A stretch of 64,000 nucleotides of DNA from the NCBI RefSeq assembly GCF_041860085.1, contig NZ_CP124747.1, forward strand, positions 3,534,001 through 3,598,000, written 5' to 3'. Source of the DNA: Schlesneria sp. DSM 10557 (lineage in GTDB: Bacteria; Planctomycetota; Planctomycetia; Planctomycetales; Planctomycetaceae). The position numbers and the translations under genes were made by a program. Positions 38,864 through 46,366 of the stretch are shown here, piece by piece. Under the pieces are notes generated by a model. The model was not told where the DNA came from and ran no database searches. It worked only from the letters and a program-made list of their open reading frames with translations. How positions within the stretch are numbered: position 1 is the first letter of the stretch; each line of letters opens with the position of its first letter.

Positions 38864-39063
38864 CAGCGGAGCCCCGAGATATTCACTGACGAGATGCGAG
38901 GCCGTCGCCCACGCTGAACGTCATCGTTCGCCATCAGTCGCCGCAGCTCAGTCCTGAGCGATTCCACGTCGATTACTGTCGTCGTGCCGTCCACGGTGTG
39001 CTGAGTCACACCGCTCTCCAGAATTCGCTGGATCTGTGCGATCCTTACCGCGTTATCTGCCAC
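38863..39063 (-). CDS. gpW-like head-tail joining protein
   Basis: 66 residues from a GTG at 39063: two helices around a beta hairpin (RIAQIQRILESGVTQHTVDGTTTVIDVESLRTEL) and a C-terminal RGRRP motif, the lambda gpW layout and size. gpW normally plugs the portal before tail joining. Position next to the portal agrees. Confidence 0.7.
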   Translation of the reverse strand: MADNAVRIAQIQRILESGVTQHTVDGTTTVIDVESLRTELRRLMANDDVQRGRRPRISSVNISGLR

Positions 39064-39193
39064 ATGATTCCCCCGACAAAGTGGACGCGGCTTACTGCCG
39101 CTCTGGCTCACAGAAAGGTTCGTCTACCATCAGTAATCGCCCGATCGGTCCACCAATTCGCACAGAGGAAATTGGAAAAACCAATTGATTTTG

Positions 39194-39466
39194 CTAACTG
39201 TCGCGGTCCTCAAGGACTTCGGTTCGGTCCCTCCGCCACTGCCCGCACTTCAAACACTTTGTGTTCCTGTACTCAACCACGTTGAATTCGCGGCCGGTCG
39301 TCGGATTCACGTGAGTGTTCTGGAAACTGTTCCGGTCGACCCTCGCGTCGTAAGGCGATCGTTCGGTCGATCCGCAGACCCTGCAGGCTGTCGGAGCCGC
39401 CTCGACGATGTCGTACTTCCGGTTCGGGCTCTCCGGAGGTCTGCCCGCTGATGCTTTCTTCGCCAT
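39194..39466 (-). CDS. zinc-ribbon phage protein, unknown
   Basis: 90 residues with C-x2-C (CRVCG) and C-x2-C (CLKCG) separated by ~35 residues, a zinc ribbon. RBS AAAGG before the ATG. Sits between the terminase and gpW-like genes. Could be a terminase accessory or DNA-binding protein; no evidence beyond the ribbon. Confidence 0.65.
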   Translation of the reverse strand: MAKKASAGRPPESPNRKYDIVEAAPTACRVCGSTERSPYDARVDRNSFQNTHVNPTTGREFNVVEYRNTKCLKCGQWRRDRTEVLEDRDS

Positions 39467-39482
39467 GATCTACCTTTCAATG

Positions 39483-41636
39483 TCAGAGTGGAGTGGCCTT
39501 TCGCGGGCCACGTCGTTGCGGTTTTGCGACCGACTTCAAACCGGAGTCCTTCAGGCTGACGCCGCCCGCCATATCGGCGAGGACCGCACACCCGACCAGT
39601 CCGTCGAAGTACTCGTTGTCGGGGCGATTCGGTTTGAGCGACCAAAAGTCGATCGTTCGGCCGGACTTCTCGTGAGTCAGCCTGGTGCGAGCTTCGGACG
39701 TTTGATGCACGCCAAACGTCTGGTGCGTGTGAGCGTCAACGCCGTAGAGATAGAGCGCCCCTGGCTCGTTGGCCCGATATCCCTTGTCTTCTTTCGGGCG
39801 AGGGCTGCCGACTCGCCAGCGATTCGAGACGAATGATTTCCACCAGTTCGTATCAATCCAGGTGATCGATCCACCGCGAACTTTTTTATCTCGCTTCTCG
39901 CACCAGTTGAGGCCCCTTCGAAGTTCGTCGTCTGCCTTCTTTCGTTCGCCCAGCGGCGTGTCTGCCGGACGAAGTCCCAGGCCCATCGAGCAACGCAGAA
40001 TCTTTGACCATTTGGAGGCCTTCACCCAGCTTCTGATGGGCAGGGAGGAATCGCCGTCCGCCACGTCCACGAATGCGTACTGGATCGCGTGCGGCTTACC
40101 GTCAGGGTCCAACCAGTCGCGGCCCAGGAGCTGCTCACATAGATCGAACAGGCCTGCACGCCAGCGAGTTTCCTTGTTTTTGAAGTCCGGATACGCTTTC
40201 GCCAGCGTCTTTTTGAGTGTCTTTTTCGAGGCATCCCGCGACTTCGCGTCAGGCCAGCAACCGTAATCGATCACGTAGCCTGTATAGTTCGCAGTCCAGG
40301 ACACGACGACATACCAGAACGATTCATCCTGGCAATCGATAAAGCAGGTGATCCGTACCGTGTCGGGCGGTACCTCGCGATGCTTGTAGCCGCTCAGCTT
40401 GTGGATCACATCAGCCGCGATGAGCTGCTCCAGCTCCGTTTCCCCCCGCAGCGGCTCAGACTGGCACTCGGCCGCGAAGACTTCGGGCCCATCGTCGATC
40501 AAAAAATTGTACGCATGCTGGATTGCCGAAAGCTCCAGCTCGTGATCGTAGCAATGCTCCCAGGCGACGACGCAGCCGGCATCCATTTCCGCTCGATGGG
40601 CGGCGTAAAATTGATTCGCTTCGTCCTGGGCTCGATCCTGATCACCGGGCTGCTTTGGATCGAATGACCGGCGCAGCCTGGCATAGTCGCCCAGCCAGAG
40701 CGTCTCGTGAGCGTTGCTAGGACTCCGCATCATCTGGACGGTTTCACCCTGCCAGCCGGGATACTGCAGTGGATCCCGCAGCCGGTCCATCAGGTCATCA
40801 CGTTCGATGATCGTCCCGTTGACCACGCACGCAATTGTCGAATTGTGTCCGGCCAGTTTCAGAATCGACTTTGACAGCGTCATCAGACGCTTTCGGACCT
40901 GGACGGGCGAAGCTGCTGATTGATCGGTCTGCAAATCATCACAGATCACCAGGTCGGGCCGCTGCTGGGTCCCGTCCGCCCGGCGTTGACCGATGCCGCG
41001 GATTGACGAGGTGATGCCTCGAGTCACGATCGCGGCGCCGCTGGACACCGATCCGGCGATCGTGGGAAACACGATCTTGTCCTTCGTCCATTCGATATGA
41101 GTCAACTCGCCTTCGCAGGTCTGAGACGCACATCTCTGGTTCTTGCCTTCCAACGCGGCGATCGCCTGGCAGATCTCCGGGAAGTCTTCGGCCAGCAGCT
41201 CGTTCGTTTCGAGCTCGGCCTTGATCGCGTCCAAGAGGTCCTTCGCTGCATTGCGGTTGGCCCCGATCAGTACGACGAGTGCCCGGTGACCGTAGGCCAC
41301 GGCCCAGATGCAGGTGTTGACCGAGATGGTAGTTTTCGCGAATCCACGAAACACCAAGTTGAAGTATCGGCCCCCCTTGAGTGCGGCCTCCTGCAGACGA
41401 GCAATGACTCGCTTGTGATCATCCGAAAACGGACTCAGCCCCGTGGTACCTGGGAAGTACTCCACCAGGAACTGAGCCAGGTCGTTCTCACACCGAGTCC
41501 GCCGTTCAGGATTCCCGACCGGCTTGATAGCCCCGATCTCCGCGACGGAGTCGTAATTGTCGCGCGAGTTCGAGGCCATCTTGTCACGATGCCGCTGAGC
41601 CTTCTCTTTTAGGCTGGAAGACGCATCGTCTCTCAT
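39483..41636 (-). CDS. terminase large subunit
   Basis: 717 residues. The ATPase domain has a deviant Walker A FRGFAKTT (residues 96-103) and a Walker B DLVICDDLQ (D233-D234). The C-terminal nuclease has ITCFIDCQDESFWYVVVSW and YAFVDVADGD. It drives packaging of phage DNA through the portal and cuts it. At 717 residues it is longer than usual terminases (~500-650). Its start is three bases after the sigma factor stop. No small terminase is recognised nearby. Confidence 0.88.
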   Translation of the reverse strand: MRDDASSSLKEKAQRHRDKMASNSRDNYDSVAEIGAIKPVGNPERRTRCENDLAQFLVEYFPGTTGLSPFSDDHKRVIARLQEAALKGGRYFNLVFRGFAKTTISVNTCIWAVAYGHRALVVLIGANRNAAKDLLDAIKAELETNELLAEDFPEICQAIAALEGKNQRCASQTCEGELTHIEWTKDKIVFPTIAGSVSSGAAIVTRGITSSIRGIGQRRADGTQQRPDLVICDDLQTDQSAASPVQVRKRLMTLSKSILKLAGHNSTIACVVNGTIIERDDLMDRLRDPLQYPGWQGETVQMMRSPSNAHETLWLGDYARLRRSFDPKQPGDQDRAQDEANQFYAAHRAEMDAGCVVAWEHCYDHELELSAIQHAYNFLIDDGPEVFAAECQSEPLRGETELEQLIAADVIHKLSGYKHREVPPDTVRITCFIDCQDESFWYVVVSWTANYTGYVIDYGCWPDAKSRDASKKTLKKTLAKAYPDFKNKETRWRAGLFDLCEQLLGRDWLDPDGKPHAIQYAFVDVADGDSSLPIRSWVKASKWSKILRCSMGLGLRPADTPLGERKKADDELRRGLNWCEKRDKKVRGGSITWIDTNWWKSFVSNRWRVGSPRPKEDKGYRANEPGALYLYGVDAHTHQTFGVHQTSEARTRLTHEKSGRTIDFWSLKPNRPDNEYFDGLVGCAVLADMAGGVSLKDSGLKSVAKPQRRGPRKATPL

Positions 41637-41639
41637 GAC

Positions 41640-42242
41640 TCACTCCAAGTTACGCAGACCAGTCCGCTTCGAGAGAAACCGGAGGGCCTGGCAATGGATC
41701 CGGCTGACATTAGCTCGCGTCATGCCGAGGACGTCGGCGATTTGCAGCAGCTTGAGTCCGCTGCGGTACCGGAGCTGGATCACGAGCCGCTCCCTCTCGC
41801 TCAAGCCGCGTGAAACACGCTCCCAGAACTCTTCGGTACCAACCTCGCCCGGAAACCCCTCTGCCACCGTGGCCAGATGGATATCGGCCAGAGGCACCAT
41901 CTCGGCAACGCGCATCTCCGGCGTGTCACGCTGCCGGCGCCGAGTCCCCTTCGGAACCCAGTCGATACGACGTATCGCGTCGATCATCGCACCGAACAGC
42001 CGAGGCTTTGCAAACGTTCGGAAGTTCGCAAGAGCGGGATCGTAGGACTCGACCAAATGGATCAGTGCCGGGACCGCCTCTTGCACCAGGTCATCACGCT
42101 CGCACGGGCAACCGCACGGAAACATCGCGACAACCTGATCAGCACAGTGCCGGACGAATGGCAAATAATCCTCGACAAGTCGATTACGGTCCTTGATCGA
42201 TCGGGATGCCCTGTAGGCCTCCCATAACTCAACTGATTGCAT
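41640..42242 (-). CDS. phage-encoded RNA polymerase sigma factor (FliA/sigma-28-like)
   Basis: 200 residues with region 2 (DDLVQEAVPALIHLVESYDPALANFRTFAKPRLFGAMIDAIRRIDWVP) and region 4 (GLSERERLVIQLRYRSGLKLLQIADVLGMTRANVSRIHCQALRFL). The AMIDAIRRxDWVPKGTRR wording is the group 3 (FliA/WhiG) form. Region 1 is absent and region 3 short. AGGAG precedes the ATG. It lies directly ahead of the terminase, so the likely job is late-gene transcription, but host flagellar or other group 3 promoters may also be hit. Confidence 0.88.
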   Translation of the reverse strand: MQSVELWEAYRASRSIKDRNRLVEDYLPFVRHCADQVVAMFPCGCPCERDDLVQEAVPALIHLVESYDPALANFRTFAKPRLFGAMIDAIRRIDWVPKGTRRRQRDTPEMRVAEMVPLADIHLATVAEGFPGEVGTEEFWERVSRGLSERERLVIQLRYRSGLKLLQIADVLGMTRANVSRIHCQALRFLSKRTGLRNLE

Positions 42243-42256
42243 GTCAGCTCCTGCAA

Positions 42257-42703
42257 TCAGGCGGCTTTGAGTACTCGCACAGAAAGAACGCTCGTCACGC
42301 GTGGAGACGTCCCGGCAGGAACCATCGGGAGCGAGCTCGCGATCGCACGTTCACACTTGGCGAAGACCTGATAAAGCTCGTCGGCTTTCAAGTCGTCAGA
42401 ATCCTCGACTACACCGACAGCCATCAAGGCTCGTTCGAGTCGATCGACGCCGATCCCCAGCTCATGCAACACGCCGATAAACGTCGGTAGAGTCGTCAGC
42501 TTGACCGCGGGCGGCACCATTTCGCCAGCGATCGCGGCGGCTTTGGCAATCGTGCCGGAGATCTCACAAGTGAGCGAGACTGATTCGTGTGCACCAGGCT
42601 CCATCTGAGCCTTCGCATCCTTGATAGCTTTATCTTTGAAAGCGCCAGCGATGGCGATGATTTCTAGCGGCGTAGCCACGCGCCCGGCAGACTGTTTCGG
42701 CAT
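42257..42703 (-). CDS. phage protein of unknown function upstream of the sigma factor
   Basis: 148 residues from the ATG at 42703 (GGGAGGATCACG upstream). Helical, with AIAGAFKDKAIKDAKAQMEPG and LERALMAVGVVEDSDDLKADELYQVFAKCERAI. No motif recognised. First gene of the late operon and divergent from the 42886 gene, so a regulatory role (for example with the sigma factor) or small terminase function is possible. Confidence 0.6.
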   Translation of the reverse strand: MPKQSAGRVATPLEIIAIAGAFKDKAIKDAKAQMEPGAHESVSLTCEISGTIAKAAAIAGEMVPPAVKLTTLPTFIGVLHELGIGVDRLERALMAVGVVEDSDDLKADELYQVFAKCERAIASSLPMVPAGTSPRVTSVLSVRVLKAA

Positions 42704-42885
42704 CGTGATCCTCCCTGATCGACCGATGTGGAACTTCATATTTTCCGCGAACTGGCCTTCCGCCGCGCGGTATGAGCGAAGAGAATCGCGGCCTCGCATC
42801 CATGCTCGGCCACGATGATCCCTGACGCGACAATCAGGTCATCTTGCGCGGAAACGCGACCGTCAAGCGAGGAGCGAAGATAGAA

Positions 42886-43068
42886 ATGCGTCACAACAAG
42901 GGCCGCGGCGTTTTTGTAATATCAGCATCAACGGAGCTCAGCCTGGACGAGCATCAGGCACTCAAACGGCACGCCGCCGAAAAGGGCACCACAATTCAGA
43001 AGATCTTGCTCGAACTGTTGCAGCCGATCGTCACGCCGAGGCTAAAGAAACCAATTAAACCAATCTAA
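42886..43068 (+). CDS. small ribbon-helix-helix-like DNA-binding protein
   Basis: 60 residues: a basic start (MRHNKGRGVFVISASTELSLDEHQALKRHAAEKGTTIQKILLELLQ), one strand followed by two helices, the CopG/Arc pattern. Start at 42886 with GGAG 11 bases upstream; TTG 42844 also possible. Transcribed divergently from the late operon, a usual place for a switch repressor. DNA binding is inferred. Confidence 0.55.
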   Translation: MRHNKGRGVFVISASTELSLDEHQALKRHAAEKGTTIQKILLELLQPIVTPRLKKPIKPI

Positions 43069-43079
43069 AGGATTTCAGC

Positions 43080-43550
43080 GTGGTATGGTTCGCGGTCCTA
43101 CTGCTGCTGCTGGCGAACCCCACGCCCACAGAGCTCTCGGGCAAAGTCGTGAAGATCACCGATGGCGATACGTGCGTCGTCCTGGTCGGGCAGCAGCAGG
43201 TAAAGGTTCGACTGGCGAGCATCGACGCACCGGAATCCCGCCAGCCATGGGGAACCAGATCAAGAGAACGACTGGGCGAGCTCGTCCACGAAAAGGAAGT
43301 CGTTGTCTCAGTCGCGGGTAAAGACCGATACGGCCGCGTCCTGGGCACGCTGATCGTCGACGGCCGGAACGTCAACGAAATTCTAGTCTCAGAGGGCTTT
43401 GCCTGGCACTATGTCGCTTATTCCAAGTCCGCGCGACTGACCCGCCTGGAACAAGAGGCCCGCGAGGCCAAACGCGGCCTATGGGCCGACAAAGACCCAA
43501 TCCCACCTTGGGAATGGCGAAAACTGCAAAAGCCCGCTAAGCACCAGTAG
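43080..43550 (+). CDS. exported staphylococcal-nuclease-like (thermonuclease) protein
   Basis: 156 residues, GTG start with AAGGA upstream. Hydrophobic signal/anchor (FAVLLLLLANP), then an SNase fold: KITDGDTCVV, VRLASIDAPESRQPWG, KDRYGRVLGTLIVDGRNVNEILVSEGFAWHY. The catalytic Asp, Arg, Glu and Arg are all present. Degrades DNA or RNA outside the cytoplasm in this family. Phage role may be host DNA scavenging or exclusion. The only plus-strand enzyme in the late/early boundary. Confidence 0.85.
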   Translation: MVWFAVLLLLLANPTPTELSGKVVKITDGDTCVVLVGQQQVKVRLASIDAPESRQPWGTRSRERLGELVHEKEVVVSVAGKDRYGRVLGTLIVDGRNVNEILVSEGFAWHYVAYSKSARLTRLEQEAREAKRGLWADKDPIPPWEWRKLQKPAKHQ

Positions 43551-43557
43551 CGGTACT
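43534..43557. repeat. inverted repeat, copy 2
   Basis: Left arm CCGCTAA (43534-43540), six bases, right arm GTAGCGGTACT (43547-43557). It overlaps the stop of the nuclease gene and abuts the stop of the convergent 43855 gene. Confidence 0.65.
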
Positions 43558-43558
43558 A

Positions 43559-43855
43559 TCACCAAAAGAGATCTCGGTACATCAGTTTCTTCATTTCCGC
43601 CGCAGGCATTCCATCGAGCTGCCAGATGTGTACAAACCCGGCTTCTCTCAGTGATTCGATGGCTCGTTCAACTTCTGGTTTTGAGTTGAATCTGAGCTCG
43701 CAGTCTTTCCTGCTGATCAGAATGGCCCGTCCACATGGGGCTATCATTCCCGACGCCACGTACCAGCCTGGCGTTTCGATGTTGCCGGGCTGAAACCGGG
43801 GATCATCACGCCCGCGGCAGTAATGAGGGAAGAAATCAGACTTTGTCGCGATCAC
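43559..43855 (-). CDS. hypothetical phage protein
   Basis: 98 residues from a GTG at 43855 with GGAG nine bases upstream; a TTG at 43885 inside the repeat is the longer choice. Soluble, with PGWYVASGMIAPCGRAILI and a C-terminal KPEVERAIESLREAGFVHIWQLDGM. Not recognised. Confidence 0.55.
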   Translation of the reverse strand: MIATKSDFFPHYCRGRDDPRFQPGNIETPGWYVASGMIAPCGRAILISRKDCELRFNSKPEVERAIESLREAGFVHIWQLDGMPAAEMKKLMYRDLFW

Positions 43856-43872
43856 TGCAAACAACTCCAAAT

Positions 43873-43896
43873 CCGCTAATCCCAATTAGCGGTACT
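43873..43896. repeat. inverted repeat, copy 3
   Basis: CCGCTAA (43873-43879), six bases, TTAGCGGTACT (43886-43896). Lies ~20 bases upstream of the 43855 start. Confidence 0.7.
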
Positions 43897-43926
43897 CAAA
43901 ACGGCACATCACCATCCGTTGCGATT

Positions 43927-44202
43927 CTAGAATGACTCCACAGCCAGCCACTCGTCATAAGCGTCCCGCTGCTCTTTGCGATGGCTGAACTGCCACATTT
44001 CGCCAGGCTCACAGTAGTTGTCGCTGTGTTTGCTCAGTCTCACATTGAGCCGACAGTCGACGCACAGCAGGCCCCAGACGACGATTGGCCAGCCGGGGAT
44101 GAACGAGACCGGCATCAGGAGCGGTTTCACCTTCAGGCATTGTTCACACTCGGACTGTTTGATTGGTCGCGGGGCCTGCATCGTCTGCACCTCAAGTTCC
44201 AT
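43927..44202 (-). CDS. small zinc-binding phage protein
   Basis: 91 residues (or 84 from the ATG at 44181, which has GAGG upstream): CEQCLK and CVDCR CxxC pairs around a hydrophobic stretch, then a charged C terminus (RKEQRDAYDEWLAVESF). A single zinc ribbon is likely. Function unknown. Confidence 0.55.
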   Translation of the reverse strand: MELEVQTMQAPRPIKQSECEQCLKVKPLLMPVSFIPGWPIVVWGLLCVDCRLNVRLSKHSDNYCEPGEMWQFSHRKEQRDAYDEWLAVESF

Positions 44203-44225
44203 TAATCACACGTAGCGGTACTTCA

Positions 44226-44426
44226 TCAGTACCAGGCACGAACTTCCGCCGCTCGGATTCTCACGAATGTAGATTCATGATCGTCGATCAATTCCACGCT
44301 GGAGGTGTCTTCCATCACCATTTCGTATTCATCGCATCGGTGACCGGTAACAAGTTCGACCTTCAAATCCCCACCGGCTTTTGTCTCGATCGACTGCAGT
44401 TGTTCGATTAGCTGTCGGAGATTCAT
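44226..44426 (-). CDS. small phage protein, 'RQLIEQLQSI...GGDLKVEL' family
   Basis: 66 residues, N-terminal helix then strands (KVELVTGHRCDEYEMVMEDTSSVEL). It resembles the 45106-45285 product (IDELIERLTELRKECGGWVKVQMI) in plan and is probably a paralogue. It lies 17 bases downstream of the 28-bp palindrome. A half repeat (GTAGCGGTACT, 44212-44222) lies at its end. Confidence 0.6.
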   Translation of the reverse strand: MNLRQLIEQLQSIETKAGGDLKVELVTGHRCDEYEMVMEDTSSVELIDDHESTFVRIRAAEVRAWY

Positions 44427-44443
44427 ATGACTCACTTTCAATT

Positions 44444-44471
44444 CTGTGACCGACATCGATGTCGGTCACAG
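44444..44471. promoter_or_regulatory. 28-bp perfect palindrome, likely operator
   Basis: CTGTGACCGACATC followed directly by its reverse complement, no spacer. Neither flank has a T run, so it is not a terminator. It is in front of the 44426 gene on the minus strand and is the strongest dyad in the phage. Confidence 0.75.
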
Positions 44472-44485
44472 GTTCGTGTAGTCCA

Positions 44486-44559
44486 CCTGGCCGGGATTGT
44501 TCCCGACCAGGCTTCGCAATACCCCGCATAGTTTTTGGTCTAGTCCTGACGTACGTCAG
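44486..44559. promoter_or_regulatory. second stem-loop and 14-bp palindrome
   Basis: Two dyads. At 44486-44511 an 11-bp stem with one G-U pair on the minus strand and a four-base loop (CCTGG...CCAGG). At 44546-44559 the perfect palindrome CTGACGTACGTCAG. The region 44427-44628 has no convincing gene, so these elements fill a dedicated regulatory gap. Confidence 0.6.
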
Positions 44560-44621
44560 TGGTTGCCAGGGCAATGTTTGAGACCGCCTGCCATCCGGTC
44601 GGGGCATCTTCGAATGTTTCA

Positions 44622-44645
44622 AGTACCGCTACTTGCAGTTAGCGG
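44622..44645. repeat. inverted repeat, copy 4
   Basis: AGTACCGCTA (44622-44631), spacer, TTAGCGG (44639-44645). It overlaps the stop codon of the deoxyribosyltransferase-like gene (44629). Confidence 0.7.
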
Positions 44646-45069
44646 AATTGAATTCCGCCCAGTCGAACAGCTCATCTGGCGAGGTCAGAATCGGATTTCC
44701 TAAGTACATCAACTCAGGCTCGCACTTCTCGAACATCACCACGGCCCCGATTTTTCCCTGACCGAGTGCCCAGCCAAATTCCCAGGACGCGGATCGGCCC
44801 GATGGCAGGACCAATACGCAGGCATCGCACCCTCGAAGTGCATCCATGTCGTGCTTGAACCCCCGCTTCGCCAACGGGTGTTCCAGCGCTGCGCGATATT
44901 GCTGAGGCGTCCACGTATCCCAGCCTCCATCGATCTCACGCCACGCGAAACCGGTATTGTCAGGAGCAGGGTTTTTGAAGTCATAGACTTCGTGGCCTGA
45001 ACTCCGCAGCATCGACACAATCGCAGGCTGCAGGAGATTGCGCCAACTTGAAGCAACGTAAATTTTCAA
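44629..45069 (-). CDS. nucleoside 2-deoxyribosyltransferase-like protein
   Basis: 146 residues from a TTG at 45069 with AAAGGG upstream. KIYVASSWRN at the N terminus, GHEVYDFKNP, FKHDMDALRGCDACVLVLPSGRSASWEFGWALGQGK with the acidic/Asn pocket of the family, then EPELMYL. The family cleaves or exchanges the base of deoxynucleosides or nucleotides. It may serve nucleotide scavenging or DNA-base modification for the phage. Confidence 0.8.
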   Translation of the reverse strand: MKIYVASSWRNLLQPAIVSMLRSSGHEVYDFKNPAPDNTGFAWREIDGGWDTWTPQQYRAALEHPLAKRGFKHDMDALRGCDACVLVLPSGRSASWEFGWALGQGKIGAVVMFEKCEPELMYLGNPILTSPDELFDWAEFNSANCK

Positions 45070-45088
45070 TGTATCCCTTTCAAAAATT

Positions 45089-45112
45089 AGTACCGCTAAT
45101 CGTCCTTAGCGG
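45089..45112. repeat. inverted repeat, copy 5
   Basis: AGTACCGCTAA (45089-45099), six bases, TTAGCGG (45106-45112). Overlaps the stop of the 45285 gene and lies 20 bases upstream of the 45069 TTG. Confidence 0.75.
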
Positions 45113-45285
45113 ATCTTTACGACGTGCACTGCGATTGAATTCTTCCCGAGCGAGACTTCTCGCACGGGAGAAACTGACGCTCCGCATGCCAAGGATGAAT
45201 GGATCATCTGAACCTTGACCCACCCGCCACATTCCTTCCGGAGTTCCGTCAGCCGTTCGATTAACTCGTCGATCGTCATTTCCAT
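45106..45285 (-). CDS. small phage protein, paralogue of 44226-44426
   Basis: 59 residues from the ATG at 45285 (AAGGG upstream); an ATG at 45309 overlapping the upstream stop is the alternative. Helix (TIDELIERLTELRKECGG) then three strands. Unknown function. Confidence 0.6.
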   Translation of the reverse strand: MEMTIDELIERLTELRKECGGWVKVQMIHSSLACGASVSPVREVSLGKNSIAVHVVKIR

Positions 45286-45305
45286 GTTCAGACCCTTCGC
45301 TGGTT

Positions 45306-45497
45306 TCATTTCGTTTGAGCACACGAGACGCACAGCTTGCTGCTCTTCGTAACGTCCAAATGAGTGGCTTCGTTCCGCGGGCGAAAGCACTCTGTCCCTG
45401 GCTCACCTGGGGCGTAGCACTTGCGGCATTTCCAAGACTTGCGAGCGACCGTCCTGGTCCAGTTGATGCTGAGATATTCGACGTCTTTGTCAGGCAT
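45306..45497 (-). CDS. small zinc-ribbon phage protein
   Basis: 63 residues, ATG with GGAG upstream. WKCRKCYAPGEPGTECFRP and LCVSCAQ give C-x2-C...C...C-x2-C. Likely a zinc finger-type protein. Not recognised further. Confidence 0.65.
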   Translation of the reverse strand: MPDKDVEYLSINWTRTVARKSWKCRKCYAPGEPGTECFRPRNEATHLDVTKSSKLCVSCAQTK

Positions 45498-45534
45498 TGT
45501 GCTCTCCAATTGCTGTACCTCTCAGAGCGGGACG

Positions 45535-45792
45535 TTAGTCGAACAGTGACCGCTGACCGTCAGCCACAACGAAAGGTTTCGGAACAAACGGCTTCGGTGC
45601 GTGTCGGTCGAATGTCTTTTTCAATCCGAGTTGCACCCGGATTTCATCAAGCCAGATCTTGTACGGGTGATACTCACGAGGGCCGTAGTCCCAGGCATCC
45701 CGAAGAGCTTGCCTCAGCTTGCGGATGTCGTCAGTGCCGACGTCCGCGATTACCTTGGCAATGATCGGTGCCCATTTTTCTCGGTAACTCAT
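45535..45792 (-). CDS. small phage protein
   Basis: 85 residues, GGAGAGGG upstream of the ATG. Helical start (MSYREKWAPIIAKVIADVG), basic middle (REYHPYKIWLDEIRVQLGLKK) and a Pro/Phe tail (RHAPKPFVPKPFVV). Unknown. Confidence 0.6.
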   Translation of the reverse strand: MSYREKWAPIIAKVIADVGTDDIRKLRQALRDAWDYGPREYHPYKIWLDEIRVQLGLKKTFDRHAPKPFVPKPFVVADGQRSLFD

Positions 45793-45802
45793 TGCCCTCT
45801 CC

Positions 45803-45826
45803 AGTACCGCTACGTCGTATTAGCGG
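45803..45826. repeat. inverted repeat, copy 6
   Basis: AGTACCGCTA (45803-45812), spacer, TAGCGG (45821-45826). Lies between the 45829 stop and the 45792 start. A lone half copy (TTAGCGG) is at 46168-46174. Confidence 0.7.
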
Positions 45827-45828
45827 GT

Positions 45829-46122
45829 TTATGATGCCGATTGCTCGAAGAGTCGCGCGGCGTCCATGCTGTCACGCAGGGCGATCAGCTTCGCTCTCAG
45901 CATGACGCCTCGCTCCTTCTTCGTCCGATCTTCCAGGTCCTGCTGTCTCTGGATGCGCTCCATTTCCTCGTTGAACTTGGCTTTGGCCTCCGGATCGTCC
46001 TTGGTCAAGATCGATCCAAACATCGAGCTCATCATCCGGCCTGTGCCGTCCCTTTGCTCCCACCGTTCGACGGCATCGAACAGCAAAGCGATATCTTCTC
46101 GCGTTAGATTCATGTCAGACAT
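45829..46122 (-). CDS. coiled-coil phage protein
   Basis: 97 residues starting MSDMNLTREDIALLF (ATG at 46122, AAAGG upstream). The C-terminal two thirds are charged helix (AKFNEEMERIQRQQDLEDRTKKERG). No motif recognised. ATG at 46128 also possible. Confidence 0.6.
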   Translation of the reverse strand: MSDMNLTREDIALLFDAVERWEQRDGTGRMMSSMFGSILTKDDPEAKAKFNEEMERIQRQQDLEDRTKKERGVMLRAKLIALRDSMDAARLFEQSAS

Positions 46123-46167
46123 AGCCATTACCTTTCTGTGAGTCGGTTCTAAGGTCAGCAAATTGAT

Positions 46168-46356
46168 TTAGCGGACATGCTGCCATCGCCTGCGGTTGCA
46201 GAGCGCATAGACGTAGCTCTCTGCGATCCCAAACAGAGCCGCGAGGGACGCTGCCGGGACACCGTTTGCCATACATTTCCGAATGTGGGCGACCTGGGCG
46301 GCGGTCAGCTTCGCACCAGGATGATTCGCGCCCCGTGTGTTTCTCAAATGGACCAT
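46168..46356 (-). CDS. small helix-turn-helix phage protein
   Basis: 62 residues: NHPGAKLTAAQVAHIRKCMANGVPAASLAALFGIAESYVYALCNRRRW, an HTH of the type often joined to HNH nucleases or found alone in phages. AAAGGTG upstream. Likely DNA binding; target unknown. Confidence 0.7.
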   Translation of the reverse strand: MVHLRNTRGANHPGAKLTAAQVAHIRKCMANGVPAASLAALFGIAESYVYALCNRRRWQHVR

Positions 46357-46366
46357 TAGTCACCTT

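Noticed and set aside
37634..38917. 427-codon plus-strand frame opposite the portal gene
   Set aside because: Mirror of a recognised portal gene; no RBS.
44329..44622. Minus-strand 97-codon frame through the palindrome cluster
   Set aside because: Arg/Pro/Thr-rich, TTG start without RBS, overlaps the 44226 gene.
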